DNA from: Chitinophaga eiseniae
Lineage (GTDB): Bacteria > Bacteroidota > Bacteroidia > Chitinophagales > Chitinophagaceae
DNA length: 64,000 nt
NCBI RefSeq assembly: GCF_900167135.1
Contig: NZ_FUWZ01000002.1
Span: 1,638,651 to 1,702,650 of the forward strand
Direction of reading: 5' to 3'
Shown in pieces: positions 32,948 through 41,994 of this stretch. Below the pieces are notes generated by a model, which saw only the letters and a program-made list of their open reading frames with translations, ran no database searches and had not been told where the DNA came from. Positions within the stretch are counted from its first letter, which is position 1. The number at the start of each line of letters is the position of its first letter. The position numbers and the translations under genes were made by a program.

Positions 32948-34267
32948 TTACGCTTCTTGGGCGGCGTCCGGCCGTATGGTGACCTGTACTTTCTGGATGC
33001 GCATTTTAGTGACTTCCAGTACAGTGAAATCGTAGTTGGTATAATTGATAACGCTGTTTTCTTCCGGAAATTTTCCGGCCAGTTCGAGGATCAGGCCTCC
33101 GAGGGAGTCGCTTTCACCTTTTACTGATTCGAAGGTTTCCGGTGGGATGTTCATGATGCGGCAAACATCGTTGAGCATGGTTTTTCCTTCAAAAACGTAA
33201 GTGAAGTTGTCCAGTTTGCTGTAGTTGAATTCTTCTTCGTCGAATTCGTCTTTGATATCGCCGATGACTTCTTCCATAATGTCTTCGAGGGTAACGATAC
33301 CGGAGGTACCGCCGAATTCGTCGACGACCACGGCAAAGTGCATGCGTCTGCTCTGGAACTCGGATAGGAGGTCTTCGATCAGCTTGTGGCCGTGTACAAA
33401 GAAGGGCTGGCGCATTACTTCGTGCCAGTCGAATTTATTGCCTTTATCGAGGTGGGGGAGCAGGTCTTTGGTATGGATCACGCCTACGATGCTGTCGAGG
33501 TTGCCCTTGTACACCGGGAGGCGGGAATAGTGGAGATCTGCCACCTGTTTGATGACTTCTTCGAAGGTGCTGTCGTATTCGATGCCGTTTACATCGAGGC
33601 GGCCCCGCATGATCTGTTTAACGGTGATATTGCCGAATTTGAGGATGCCTTTGAGGATGTTTTTTTCTTCCTGGGAGGCGGTTGGGTCTACGCTCATTTC
33701 GATGGCTTCGTCAATTTCGTGGTAGTTGACAGGGCCGGTGCCGCGATGGAACAGGCGGGCTTCGATGCTGCCGCTGATGCCTACGAAGAAATCGCTGACA
33801 GGTTCCAGGGTGGCGTGGACGAGGCTGACAAACCACGCAAAGTACGTGGCGAAGCGGATATTATTCTGGGCGGCCCATACGCGGGGAAGTATCTGTCCGA
33901 AAAACAGGAGGATGAGGCAGATCAGGGAGATTCTCACCACGAAGGACACTACTGGCAGTGTTTGAAGGTCTTCCATCTGGGTCACCAGGTAGTTGGTGAT
34001 CATAATGAAAGCAATCATAAGGATGATACCGGCGATCTGAAGGGATGCCAGGAGTGATTTTGGTTTTTCCAGCAACTTGGTAATCAGTTTGCCGGAGGTG
34101 TTCTGTCGTGTTTTAAGAACGTTCAGGTCCTTATAATTCAGGGAAAAGAACGCTACTTCTGCGCCGGAAACGATAAAGGTAAGCAGCAGTATTACAAAAA
34201 TGACAAGTAAGAATACCACCATGTTTGGCGTAGCGATAGGTGCATTTACTTGTAACAAACAGGACAT
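32948..34267 (-). CDS. gldE: Gliding motility-associated protein GldE (DUF21/CBS/CorC-type)
   Basis: From the ATG at 34267 this is a 439-residue protein. It has an N-terminal membrane domain with four helices (DUF21-like, about 10-175), a CBS pair (about 195-330, with LPVYKGNLDSIVGVIHTKD and FGGTSGIVTLEDIMEEVIGD) and a C-terminal CorC_HlyC domain. GldE partially overlaps GldD in role in Flavobacterium. The longer frame opens at a TTG at 34315, but the ATG seems the better start. A TAnnTTTG element lies at 34372-34379. Confidence 0.9.
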   Translation of the reverse strand: MSCLLQVNAPIATPNMVVFLLVIFVILLLTFIVSGAEVAFFSLNYKDLNVLKTRQNTSGKLITKLLEKPKSLLASLQIAGIILMIAFIMITNYLVTQMEDLQTLPVVSFVVRISLICLILLFFGQILPRVWAAQNNIRFATYFAWFVSLVHATLEPVSDFFVGISGSIEARLFHRGTGPVNYHEIDEAIEMSVDPTASQEEKNILKGILKFGNITVKQIMRGRLDVNGIEYDSTFEEVIKQVADLHYSRLPVYKGNLDSIVGVIHTKDLLPHLDKGNKFDWHEVMRQPFFVHGHKLIEDLLSEFQSRRMHFAVVVDEFGGTSGIVTLEDIMEEVIGDIKDEFDEEEFNYSKLDNFTYVFEGKTMLNDVCRIMNIPPETFESVKGESDSLGGLILELAGKFPEENSVINYTNYDFTVLEVTKMRIQKVQVTIRPDAAQEA

Positions 34268-34371
34268 GTTGCTTGCCGAGAGGATCTCCAAGATATTTAG
34301 CTTTGATGTAATCAATCAAAAAACAGGAAAGGTAATTCACACAACTACATTTTCCTGCACGCAAATATAAG

Positions 34372-34379
34372 TAATGTCC
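34372..34379 (-). promoter_or_regulatory. Putative -7 promoter element of gldE-gldD
   Basis: The minus strand reads TATATTTG (TAnnTTTG), in the gap between ssb and gldE, about 105 bases before the gldE ATG. Confidence 0.45.
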
Positions 34380-34426
34380 CTATATGGGATTACGTAGTTC
34401 CGGAAAGATAATATTTTACAGATGTA

Positions 34427-34888
34427 CTAAAAAGGCAGATCGTCTGCGGGCTCATTCAGCGAAGGGGGAATTTCCATATTGTTAGCGAAATTGTCTCCGG
34501 TTGAAGTGCCTGAACTGCTGTGGTGAGGTATGGGGTGGTCTGAGCTGTTGAGGTCCATGCGTTTATCCAGCATAACCAGGTTGTCTCCTACAACTTCTGT
34601 CGCAAATTTTTTGTTGCCTTCCTTGTCTTCCCAGCTGCGGGTGCGCAAACGTCCTTCAATATAGACCAGACTGCCTTTGTGCAGGTATTTCTGGGCCAAC
34701 TCTGCCAGTCCGCGCCACAGCACTACGGTATGCCATTCGGTTTGAGAAATGAGTTTTCCCGCTCTGTCTTTAAAGGTTTCGGTAGTGGCCAGGGAAAATT
34801 TGGCCACGGCGATATTACCTTCGAGGAACTGCACATCCGGGTCTCTGCCTAAATTGCCTATCAGAATTACTTTATTAACACCTCTCAT
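34427..34888 (-). CDS. ssb: Single-stranded DNA-binding protein
   Basis: The 153-residue protein has an N-terminal OB fold (about 1-108, starting MRGVNKVILIGNLGRDPD), a flexible Ser/Thr/His-rich linker and the acidic C-terminal tip ending DDLPF that binds repair and replication partners. It coats single-stranded DNA as a tetramer. It lies between mutY and gldE, all on the minus strand. Confidence 0.96.
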   Translation of the reverse strand: MRGVNKVILIGNLGRDPDVQFLEGNIAVAKFSLATTETFKDRAGKLISQTEWHTVVLWRGLAELAQKYLHKGSLVYIEGRLRTRSWEDKEGNKKFATEVVGDNLVMLDKRMDLNSSDHPIPHHSSSGTSTGDNFANNMEIPPSLNEPADDLPF

Positions 34889-35086
34889 AGTTGTAGGTTT
34901 TTTTAGTCTATTGTTAAAAGGTTCTTCTTTTATAAATAAACAACCTTCTTAAAGTTAATATTTTTTTCCAATCGACAGTGAAAAATTTCTTGCTGGCAGC
35001 GTGTTAAGCATGAATGCACGCATGTATTATAACTTCCTGTAATTTAACCAGATAATACATTTTTATTTTCGTATATATGTTTCGCG

Positions 35087-36160
35087 TCAGAACAACTGCA
35101 GTTTTTTGCTTTGCAAAAAGGCGGTGATGGTTTTTGGAAACGCGTATTTATCAAGTGTTTTACGGGAAACGAGCAGGTGACCGTTTTCCGGCAGGGGCTG
35201 CTTTATTTCCAGGGTAAAGAAGCTGCTGTAGATGGTTTGATGGGTAAGTTGTTGTTTTTGTGGGGCTGAAACGTTGATCACGGTAAAGGCGGTATTGCCG
35301 AAAAGCCGCCGGAAGGATTCATTTTTCCGAAGATCATCGAGCGTTGTCGCTTCCGGTGTTTCGATCAGGATAAATTCGTGCAGGTTCTGCCAGATATCTT
35401 TTTCTGTTCTTTTCCGGATATAGATACTGTCTTTGAATTCCACGAGGAAGTGGTTGAAATAGCGTTTTTTGATCTGCAGTTTCTTTGATTTTACGGGAAG
35501 AACTTCCACCAGTTGCTGCTGCCGGGCCAGGCATTTGCGGTTGAGCGGACAGGTAGGGCAGGCGGGTTGTTGTGGTTTGCAGACCACGGCGCCGAAGTCC
35601 ATAATACTTTGATTATAGGCGGCGGACTGGTTGGCCGGGAGCAGTTCCCTGGCCAGGTCGCTGAATTGTTTTTTGCCGGCGGTGGTATCGATGGGGGTAT
35701 CGATGGCGAAGTAGCGGGAGAGTACGCGGTATACGTTGCCGTCCAGTACGGCGTGGGGGAGATGAAAGCCGAAGGAGGCGATGGCGGCGGCGGTGTAGTC
35801 GCCGATTCCTTTCAGGGCTTTGATCTGTTCGTAGGTATCCGGGAATTTCCCTTTATAGGTGGTGGCTATTTCGCGGGCTGCGGCGAGCATGTTTTTACAG
35901 CGGGCGTAGTAGCCGAGGCCCTGCCAGAGGCGGAACACTTCTTCTTCGGGGGCCTGGGCCAGGCTGGTGGCGGTGGGGTAGTGTTCTATAAATCTCTGAT
36001 AGTAGGGCAATCCTTGTTCCACGCGGGTTTGCTGGAGTATAATTTCGGATAGCCATATCCGGTAGGGGTCTTTTTCACCTTTCCAGGGCATGGTGCGGGT
36101 ATTGCTGAGTTGGTTCCATTCCAATAATTTTTCTGTAAAAAAAAGTCGGGAATCGGCCAT
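35087..36160 (-). CDS. mutY: A/G-specific adenine glycosylase MutY
   Basis: The 357-residue protein has the EndoIII fold with the catalytic Glu in SEIILQQTRV (about 37), the HhH motif LKGIGDYTAAA (about 113-123), the catalytic Asp in AVLDGNVYRV, and a 4Fe-4S loop of C-x6-C-x2-C-x5-C (CKPQQPACPTCPLNRKC). The C-terminal NUDIX-like domain (about 225-355) recognises 8-oxoguanine. It removes adenine paired with 8-oxoG. Confidence 0.95.
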   Translation of the reverse strand: MADSRLFFTEKLLEWNQLSNTRTMPWKGEKDPYRIWLSEIILQQTRVEQGLPYYQRFIEHYPTATSLAQAPEEEVFRLWQGLGYYARCKNMLAAAREIATTYKGKFPDTYEQIKALKGIGDYTAAAIASFGFHLPHAVLDGNVYRVLSRYFAIDTPIDTTAGKKQFSDLARELLPANQSAAYNQSIMDFGAVVCKPQQPACPTCPLNRKCLARQQQLVEVLPVKSKKLQIKKRYFNHFLVEFKDSIYIRKRTEKDIWQNLHEFILIETPEATTLDDLRKNESFRRLFGNTAFTVINVSAPQKQQLTHQTIYSSFFTLEIKQPLPENGHLLVSRKTLDKYAFPKTITAFLQSKKLQLF

Positions 36161-36344
36161 TTATATATTATTTTAATAAAATTATTTAGTAAATTGATAT
36201 GGTAAAAGCTGTCCAAAAACCCTATGGAGGTACATCTGATGCCTTTTCCGGGCATGCAAATAAATATAAATTATCATCAATACAGTTATAAGAAAAAATG
36301 ATAAAATTTATTTGCTTAAAATTCAGCAATTAAAATTTTTAAAT

Positions 36345-36352
36345 TAACTTTG
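36345..36352 (+). promoter_or_regulatory. Putative -7 promoter element of the HU gene
   Basis: TAACTTTG is a perfect TAnnTTTG match 28 bases upstream of the ATG at 36380. Confidence 0.6.
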
Positions 36353-36379
36353 AGAGTAAAGTAATCCTCTCGCTTTCAT

Positions 36380-36667
36380 ATGAGAAAAGCTGATTTAATA
36401 AACAACATTGCTGAAAAAACCGGCATCCCCAAAGTAGATGTTCTAGTCACACTGGAGGCTATGTTTAAAGAGGTGAAAGAAGCCCTGGCCAATGGTGAGC
36501 ACATTTACATCCGTGGGTTTGGTAGTTTTATCACAAAGAAACGGGCCGCCAAGATTGGCCGCAACATCAAGAAGAACGTAGCTGTGGAGATTCCGGAGCA
36601 CTTTATTCCGGCATTCAAACCTTCGAAAGAATTTGTTGCTGAGGTAAAGAAGCTCAAAAGTTCTTAG
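36380..36667 (+). CDS. HU/IHF family DNA-binding protein
   Basis: The 95-residue protein has the HU/IHF fold: two N-terminal helices (MRKADLINNIAEKTG), the beta-saddle (IYIRGFGSFITKKRA) and a DNA-binding arm ending in IPAFKPSKEFVAEVK. It bends DNA as a dimer and organises the nucleoid. HU versus IHF subunit cannot be decided from sequence alone. The TPR gene follows after 23 bases. Confidence 0.93.
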   Translation: MRKADLINNIAEKTGIPKVDVLVTLEAMFKEVKEALANGEHIYIRGFGSFITKKRAAKIGRNIKKNVAVEIPEHFIPAFKPSKEFVAEVKKLKSS

Positions 36668-36690
36668 TTTTGCAGCCTAATCTTTAGGCG

Positions 36691-37533
36691 ATGCGAAAGT
36701 CACAAGTTCTCCTGGTTGGTGCTGCTGCAGCACTATTGGTGGTTTTATTTGCTTTTGGCCGTACTGTACCCCGGTCAGAAAAGCAAGCTATGTCAACTGC
36801 TGCTCCTATGCAGGGCGGTCAGGGTGTAGAGCCTATTGCCTTTTCCGAGCTACTGGAATCGGCGAAAGGAAAAATTCCTGCTGAAAAATTATTATTGATC
36901 AACACGATTGAGACCAACGTTGTACGCGGGGACGTGAAAGCCCAGCAGATCGCTGCGTACAAACAGTTGTATAATACCTGGGACAGCCTCAACCAGCTGC
37001 CTGTGGCGGCTCATTATCTCGGAGAAGCCGCCAAGTTGGAAAATTCCGAAAAAAGCCTCACCTTTGCAGCCAATTTGTTTCTGGCTCACCTGCAACACGC
37101 TCAGGATCCACGAATAGCAAAATGGGAAGCCGAACAGGCCATCAGCCTGTTTGACCAGGCGATTCAGCTGAATCCGGCCAACGACACCCTGAAGATATCA
37201 CAGGCCATGGTGTATATGAACACCGGCGAACCGATGACAGGGGTTTCCAAATTAAGGGAAGTCGTAGCCAAAAATCCTGATAATATCGACGCACAGGTTA
37301 CTTTAGCGAACCTGGCCATTACATCAGGCCAGTATGATAAAGCTATCGAAAGGCTGGAAGGCGTGATGCAGAAACATCCGGACAATGCCAAAGTACTGTT
37401 TGTACTGGCAGAATCCTACAGAAGCAAAGGTGACAAACAAAAAGCAATTGCGCTGTTTGAGAAAAGCAAACAGGCGATGACCGATCCGGAGTTGAAGAAA
37501 GAAGTAGACAGCTATATTAAGAGCATTCAATAA
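36691..37533 (+). CDS. Membrane-anchored TPR protein
   Basis: The 280-residue protein has an N-terminal membrane anchor (about 5-24) and at least four TPR-type repeats across about 85-275 (for example AISLFDQAIQLNPAN and AIERLEGVMQKHPDN). The TPR region would lie in the periplasm and serve protein contacts. It is 23 bases downstream of the HU gene and 38 bases upstream of the COX24-like gene. The specific role is unknown. Confidence 0.8.
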   Translation: MRKSQVLLVGAAAALLVVLFAFGRTVPRSEKQAMSTAAPMQGGQGVEPIAFSELLESAKGKIPAEKLLLINTIETNVVRGDVKAQQIAAYKQLYNTWDSLNQLPVAAHYLGEAAKLENSEKSLTFAANLFLAHLQHAQDPRIAKWEAEQAISLFDQAIQLNPANDTLKISQAMVYMNTGEPMTGVSKLREVVAKNPDNIDAQVTLANLAITSGQYDKAIERLEGVMQKHPDNAKVLFVLAESYRSKGDKQKAIALFEKSKQAMTDPELKKEVDSYIKSIQ

Positions 37534-37571
37534 TATTTTATTTTTTCCATCATTTAAAAACGTATAAGCGT

Positions 37572-37667
37572 ATGCCTTGCGGTAAGAAAAGAAAAAGACA
37601 TAAAATTGCCACTCACAAGCGTAAAAAAAGACTGAGAAAGAACCGGCATAAAAGTAAGAAGAAATAA
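37572..37667 (+). CDS. AURKAIP1/COX24-domain small basic protein
   Basis: This 31-residue protein begins MPCGKKRKRHKIATHK and continues almost only with Lys, Arg, His and Asn. That is the pattern of the short AURKAIP1/COX24 family, which includes the bacterial ribosomal protein bS22 and mitochondrial mS38. A role in the small ribosomal subunit is likely by analogy. The gene is below the usual length cutoff and is easily missed. It lies 38 bases after the TPR gene. Confidence 0.8.
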   Translation: MPCGKKRKRHKIATHKRKKRLRKNRHKSKKK

Positions 37668-37987
37668 TTACTCCAGTTTCCCGCCATTTATACTAACTAG
37701 GTATTACCCGGCGCGGTGGTCGGATAAAAAATTTTCATATACCCTGCATGATTCTGGCAATTATCTTAAATTGCCTGAGTCATGCAGGTTGTTTCCATAG
37801 ATCCCGCAACCAGATCCCCGGACATTTGCCTGCAGTGATCGCTGAACCCTTAAGCAATCCATCATCACATCGGTGAAGAATATGCTAACTTTATAGTGAG
37901 CTATTGTTTGGTATGCAGTAAGCTGTTCTTACATAGCTGTGTGCATAGCATAAAAGGTGTAGTTTTAAAGGTTAAAATTTTGGACGC
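37668..37987 (+). promoter_or_regulatory. Leader region of rng with a large hairpin
   Basis: This 320-base spacer precedes rng. CCTGCATGA (37743-37751) and GGCAATT (37756-37762) pair with AATTGCC (37769-37775) and TCATGCAGG (37780-37788) in an interrupted 16-bp stem. No T run follows, so it is not a typical terminator. Confidence 0.5.
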
Positions 37988-39538
37988 TTGAATAAGGAAC
38001 TTATTATAAATGCGGCTCCCACAGGGGTGGAAATTGCGTTACTGGAAGATAAAAAGTTAGTGGAACTGCATCACGAAAGTGGCAATCCCAACTTCGCAGT
38101 AGGCGATTTGTACCTGGGCAAAGTGAAAAAGCTGATACCCGGCTTGAATGCTGCATTTGTGGACGTAGGCTTCGAAAAGGATGCCTTTTTACATTATACG
38201 GATCTCAGCCCCTATATCCGTTCCATTCTTAAATTTACTGCAACTGCCATCAGTGATAAAACCCCTGAAGGATTTGATTTCACTAAGTTTAAAAATGAAC
38301 CGGAAATAGTTAAGACCGGCAAAATAACCGACGTACTGGGCGGTAAACCCAATATCCTCGTACAGATCCTGAAAGAACCCATTTCTTCCAAAGGCCCCCG
38401 CCTGAGTTGCGAAATTTCTCTTCCCGGAAGATTCATCGTGTTAACTCCCTTTAATGATATTGTTGCGGTTTCCAAAAAAATCCACTCTTCCGAAGAAAGA
38501 AAAAGACTGCAGAAAATCGTGGAAGCCATCAAACCGCCGAATTTCGGCGTTATTGTAAGGACTGCCGCAGAAGGAAAGAAAACAGCTGAACTGCACGAAG
38601 ATCTGACCACGCTCGTTCAAACCTGGAAAAATATCCAGTCCAACCTGAACGGCGCACAGGCCCCCCAGAAAATACTGAGCGAACAAACCAAAACCACCAG
38701 TATTCTCCGCGACCTGCTCAACGAGAGCTTCAACCGGATCGTGATCAACGATAAAAATATCTATACGGATACCAAAACCTATATCCAGAAGATCGCCCCG
38801 GAAAAGCAGGATATCGTTAACTACTATAATAACGGCTCCCCCATCTTCGATAACTTCGGCATCACCCGCCAGGTAAAAGCTTCCTTCGGGAAAACCGTCA
38901 ACCTCGACAGCGGCGTATACCTCATCATCGAAGCCACGGAAGCCCTGCATGTAATAGACGTCAACAGTGGATATAAAAGCTCCAGCAACAACCAGGAACA
39001 AAACGCCCTTGCGTCCAACCTGGAAGCTGCGGCTGAAATTGCCCGCCAGCTGCGGCTGCGTGACCTGGGCGGCATTATCATTATCGACTTTATCGATATG
39101 AAACTGCCGGAAAACAAAAAGACCGTTTTCGAAGCCATGGAGAAATTCATGGCGCAGGACAGGGCAAAACATACCATTCTCCCTATCTCCAAATTCGGGC
39201 TGATGCAAATCACCCGTCAGCGCGTAAAACCGGAAATCACCATCTCCGTAGCCGAAGATTGCCCCACCTGCCGCGGTACCGGCAAAATAGGCGCCTCCAT
39301 GCTGATACTGGAAGATATCGAGAAAAACCTGCAATACCTCCTGAACCACCAGCACAAAGGACTGACCATTCGCGTACATCCTATCCTGCACGCCTATCTG
39401 ACCAAAGGATTCCTGACATCCAAACAGTGGAAATGGTATTTCCAATACAAAAAATGGATCAAACTGAAGGCAGACTCCAACTATCACCTGACTGAATATC
39501 GCTTCTTCGACGCTAATGATGAAGAGATCAAATTATAA
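37988..39538 (+). CDS. rng: Ribonuclease G/E family protein
   Basis: The 516-residue protein starts at a TTG and begins MNKELIINAAPTGVEIALLE, the usual N-terminus of Bacteroidota Rng. It has the S1 domain (about 35-125), the RNase E/G catalytic core with Asp in VIDVNSGY (about 320) and IIIDFIDM (about 362), and the zinc-link motif CPTCRGTGKIG (about 426). It cleaves single-stranded AU-rich RNA in 16S rRNA maturation and mRNA decay. Its length matches RNase G rather than the longer RNase E. Confidence 0.93.
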   Translation: MNKELIINAAPTGVEIALLEDKKLVELHHESGNPNFAVGDLYLGKVKKLIPGLNAAFVDVGFEKDAFLHYTDLSPYIRSILKFTATAISDKTPEGFDFTKFKNEPEIVKTGKITDVLGGKPNILVQILKEPISSKGPRLSCEISLPGRFIVLTPFNDIVAVSKKIHSSEERKRLQKIVEAIKPPNFGVIVRTAAEGKKTAELHEDLTTLVQTWKNIQSNLNGAQAPQKILSEQTKTTSILRDLLNESFNRIVINDKNIYTDTKTYIQKIAPEKQDIVNYYNNGSPIFDNFGITRQVKASFGKTVNLDSGVYLIIEATEALHVIDVNSGYKSSSNNQEQNALASNLEAAAEIARQLRLRDLGGIIIIDFIDMKLPENKKTVFEAMEKFMAQDRAKHTILPISKFGLMQITRQRVKPEITISVAEDCPTCRGTGKIGASMLILEDIEKNLQYLLNHQHKGLTIRVHPILHAYLTKGFLTSKQWKWYFQYKKWIKLKADSNYHLTEYRFFDANDEEIKL

Positions 39539-39540
39539 CA

Positions 39541-39601
39541 GAATTTAGCTATTTGAAAATTTGAAAACTTCCCCTTGTCAAATTTTCAAATGGCTAAATT
39601 T
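39541..39601. repeat. AT-rich hairpin after rng
   Basis: The left arm 39541-39564 pairs with 39578-39601 (core TTTGAAAATTTGA / TCAAATTTTCAAA) with one mismatch. It is followed by a further copy of AAATTTCAAATT. It may terminate rng but has no clean T run. Confidence 0.5.
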
Positions 39602-39732
39602 CAAATTGTTAAATCCCAAACCCCACTTCAAACTGTATATATTTCATACATTTATGTCATCGAACAGTACCCATCCCATACTGTTTATTGTCATGTTTGT
39701 TCTTGTTTCTTAATCACATCCATTACATCTTT

Positions 39733-41454
39733 ATGAAGGTACGTTTTTACACCACCCTCTCTTTATTGACCCTCCTTGTCTTTGCTGCCTGTCAGCAAAA
39801 CGGAGGCTTTCGAAAAAAGTTGAAAATCAGAGATACTACACATTACACTAAAGAAGCGTATATTGAAGCGTCGCTGGACAGTAACCTGCTCAACAAATTC
39901 CTGGCAACGAATACCAACTTTGACCAGTATGATGAATACATCCGGAACTTCTACCAGAAGCGGGGGTATCATTATGCATGGATCAATAAGGATTCACTGA
40001 CGGAACAGGCGGCCAACTTCATCAACATGATGAAAAACGACGCTTCCTATGGTATTAACGACAGCAGCCTCATCAACTCCGAATTGCAGCAGCTTACTGA
40101 CACCCTGCTGCTTAGCGAGGCCGGGCTCCGCATCGCCGATACGGCCCGCCCGCGCCTTGAAATGTTGCTCACGGCCCAGTTCTTTGCCTATGGCAATAAA
40201 GTATGGGGCGGCCTGACTGCCGATTCGGCCAAAGACCTTGAGTGGTTTATTCCCCGCAAAAAAATTGACATGGAAAGCCTGCTGGACTCCGTAGTCCGCA
40301 AGAAATCCAATGCTTTTGAAGAAGATGAACCGGTGAACCGCCAGTACAAACTACTGCGTAATGAACTGAAAAGGCTGGCTAACCTGGAAGCCTCAACGAA
40401 ATGGGATTCCGTTCGGCTGGCAGCGAAGGCCACCTTCAAAAAAGGAGATTCCTCCGCGGTGATCATCGCTGTAAAAAATAAACTGGCAGCACTGGGCGAC
40501 CTTGCTGTCAACGACAGCAGCAGCCGTTTTACACCGGAGCTGGACAGCGCTGTCCGCTCTTATCAGGCCCGCATGGGCCTGAAAGTGGACGGTGTCGTCA
40601 AACAAACGACGGCAAACGCGCTCAATGTGCCTTTAGAGCAGCGTATCCGCCAGATACTGGTAAACATGGAACGTTCCCGCTGGGTGCCGCTGGAACCCAC
40701 CACAGACTATATCCTGGTGAACATCCCTGCATTTACCATGTATGTGTATGACAAAGGCAAGCTGGACTGGAGCTGTAACGTAGTAGTCGGTAAGCCCGGC
40801 GCCAACACCGTCGTGTTCTCCAAAGACCTGCGTTATATCGTGTTCAGCCCCTACTGGAACGTGCCTCCGGGCATTCTGTCCAAAGAGGTACTGCCCGGCC
40901 TTAAACGCAGTGGCAGCGGTTACCTGGCACGTCAGAACATGGAGATCGTAGGCGCCAGCGGAAAAGTGATCCCGCCGGGTTCCATCAACTTCAGCAAATA
41001 TTCCGGTGGCAATTTCCCCTATGTGGTAAGACAACGCCCCGGTGGCAGAAACTCATTGGGCAAGGTCAAATTCCTGTTCCCCAACGAGTATAACATCTAC
41101 CTGCACGATACGCCTGCACGTTATCTTTTCGGGGAAAACAAACGTTCTTTCAGCCACGGCTGTATCCGGGTGGCAGAGCCTAAACATCTGGCAGAATGGC
41201 TGCTGAGAGCCGATTCCGCGTGGACAGAGAAAAAGATCGACGAGGCTATGAATGCCGGCAAAGAAAAGTATGCGACGGTGAAAGATAAAGTACCGGTGTT
41301 CATTGTTTACTTCACCGCTTTCGTGGACAGCAAGGGAAAACTGAACTTCCGGGACGATGTGTACGGCCACGATGCGAGACTGGCTGCTACGTTGTTTGGC
41401 AATAACGAGCCGAAGCCGGCAAAGAGCCCGGCAGACAGCGCCGAAAAATATTAA
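39733..41454 (+). CDS. L,D-transpeptidase, large YcbB-type lipoprotein
   Basis: From the ATG at 39733 this is a 573-residue lipoprotein (lipobox LLVFAAC). It has an N-terminal scaffold domain (about 40-240), a peptidoglycan-binding-1 domain (about 265-325, with FTPELDSAVRSYQAR) and a YkuD catalytic domain (about 345-510) with the nucleophile Cys477 in SHGCIRVAEP. This is the layout of LdtD/YcbB, which makes 3-3 cross-links. The longer frame from 39688 lacks the signal peptide at its start, so the ATG is favoured. Confidence 0.92.
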   Translation: MKVRFYTTLSLLTLLVFAACQQNGGFRKKLKIRDTTHYTKEAYIEASLDSNLLNKFLATNTNFDQYDEYIRNFYQKRGYHYAWINKDSLTEQAANFINMMKNDASYGINDSSLINSELQQLTDTLLLSEAGLRIADTARPRLEMLLTAQFFAYGNKVWGGLTADSAKDLEWFIPRKKIDMESLLDSVVRKKSNAFEEDEPVNRQYKLLRNELKRLANLEASTKWDSVRLAAKATFKKGDSSAVIIAVKNKLAALGDLAVNDSSSRFTPELDSAVRSYQARMGLKVDGVVKQTTANALNVPLEQRIRQILVNMERSRWVPLEPTTDYILVNIPAFTMYVYDKGKLDWSCNVVVGKPGANTVVFSKDLRYIVFSPYWNVPPGILSKEVLPGLKRSGSGYLARQNMEIVGASGKVIPPGSINFSKYSGGNFPYVVRQRPGGRNSLGKVKFLFPNEYNIYLHDTPARYLFGENKRSFSHGCIRVAEPKHLAEWLLRADSAWTEKKIDEAMNAGKEKYATVKDKVPVFIVYFTAFVDSKGKLNFRDDVYGHDARLAATLFGNNEPKPAKSPADSAEKY

Positions 41455-41459
41455 GAAAA

Positions 41460-41487
41460 AAAAGAGATGTCCGCGGACATCTCTTTT
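41460..41487. terminator. Bidirectional terminator between ldt and ridA
   Basis: The arms 41460-41473 and 41474-41487 form a perfect palindrome with A and T runs at the ends. It can stop both convergent transcripts. Confidence 0.9.
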
Positions 41488-41502
41488 TTTCATGTATCAT
41501 GT

Positions 41503-41883
41503 TTAGCTATGCGCTATTACAGATATTTCCACATTCACGCCTTTGGGTAAACCAGCCACCTGCACGGTTTCGCGGGCGGGGTAATTACCGGTGAAATAAC
41601 TGCCGTACGCTTCATTTACTTTCGGGAAGTCATTCATGTCTGTGAGGAAGATGGTCGTTTTTACGATGTTGTCGAACGTGAGACCGGCTTCTTTCAGTAC
41701 CGCCTGCAGGTTTTTCATGACCATATGGGCTTCATCTGTGATGCCTGACTTTACCAGTTCGCCGGTGGCAGGGTCCACAGGGATCTGGCCGGACACATAA
41801 AGGATATTACCAGCTTTTACAGCCTGGTTGTATGGCCCGATAGGAGCGGGCGCCTGATTGGTATTGATAATTTGCTTTTCCAT
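41503..41883 (-). CDS. ridA: RidA family reactive enamine/imine deaminase
   Basis: The protein has 126 residues from the ATG at 41883, matching the family length of about 125-130. The family signature is present: YVSGQIPVDP, the active-site Arg in ARETVQVAGLPKGVNVEI and the C-terminal Glu. It hydrolyses 2-aminoacrylate and related enamines in the cytoplasm. The longer frame beginning at 41934 is not part of the fold. The gene converges with ldt at a shared terminator. Confidence 0.93.
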   Translation of the reverse strand: MEKQIINTNQAPAPIGPYNQAVKAGNILYVSGQIPVDPATGELVKSGITDEAHMVMKNLQAVLKEAGLTFDNIVKTTIFLTDMNDFPKVNEAYGSYFTGNYPARETVQVAGLPKGVNVEISVIAHS

Positions 41884-41972
41884 CTGACGAAAATAAAAAA
41901 ATAAGCGTTGCGGAGGGCAGCAGTGGCCCGGCATGCGGCTGGTTTAACAGGAAGATAAAGGGATTTTTTTCT

Positions 41973-41980
41973 TAGGTTTG
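41973..41980 (+). promoter_or_regulatory. Putative -7 promoter element of the 3HCDH-like gene
   Basis: TAGGTTTG (TAnnTTTG) lies 22 bases upstream of the ATG at 41995 and would drive the 3HCDH-tsaB pair. Confidence 0.55.
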
Positions 41981-41994
41981 CCGAAATTTAACGC

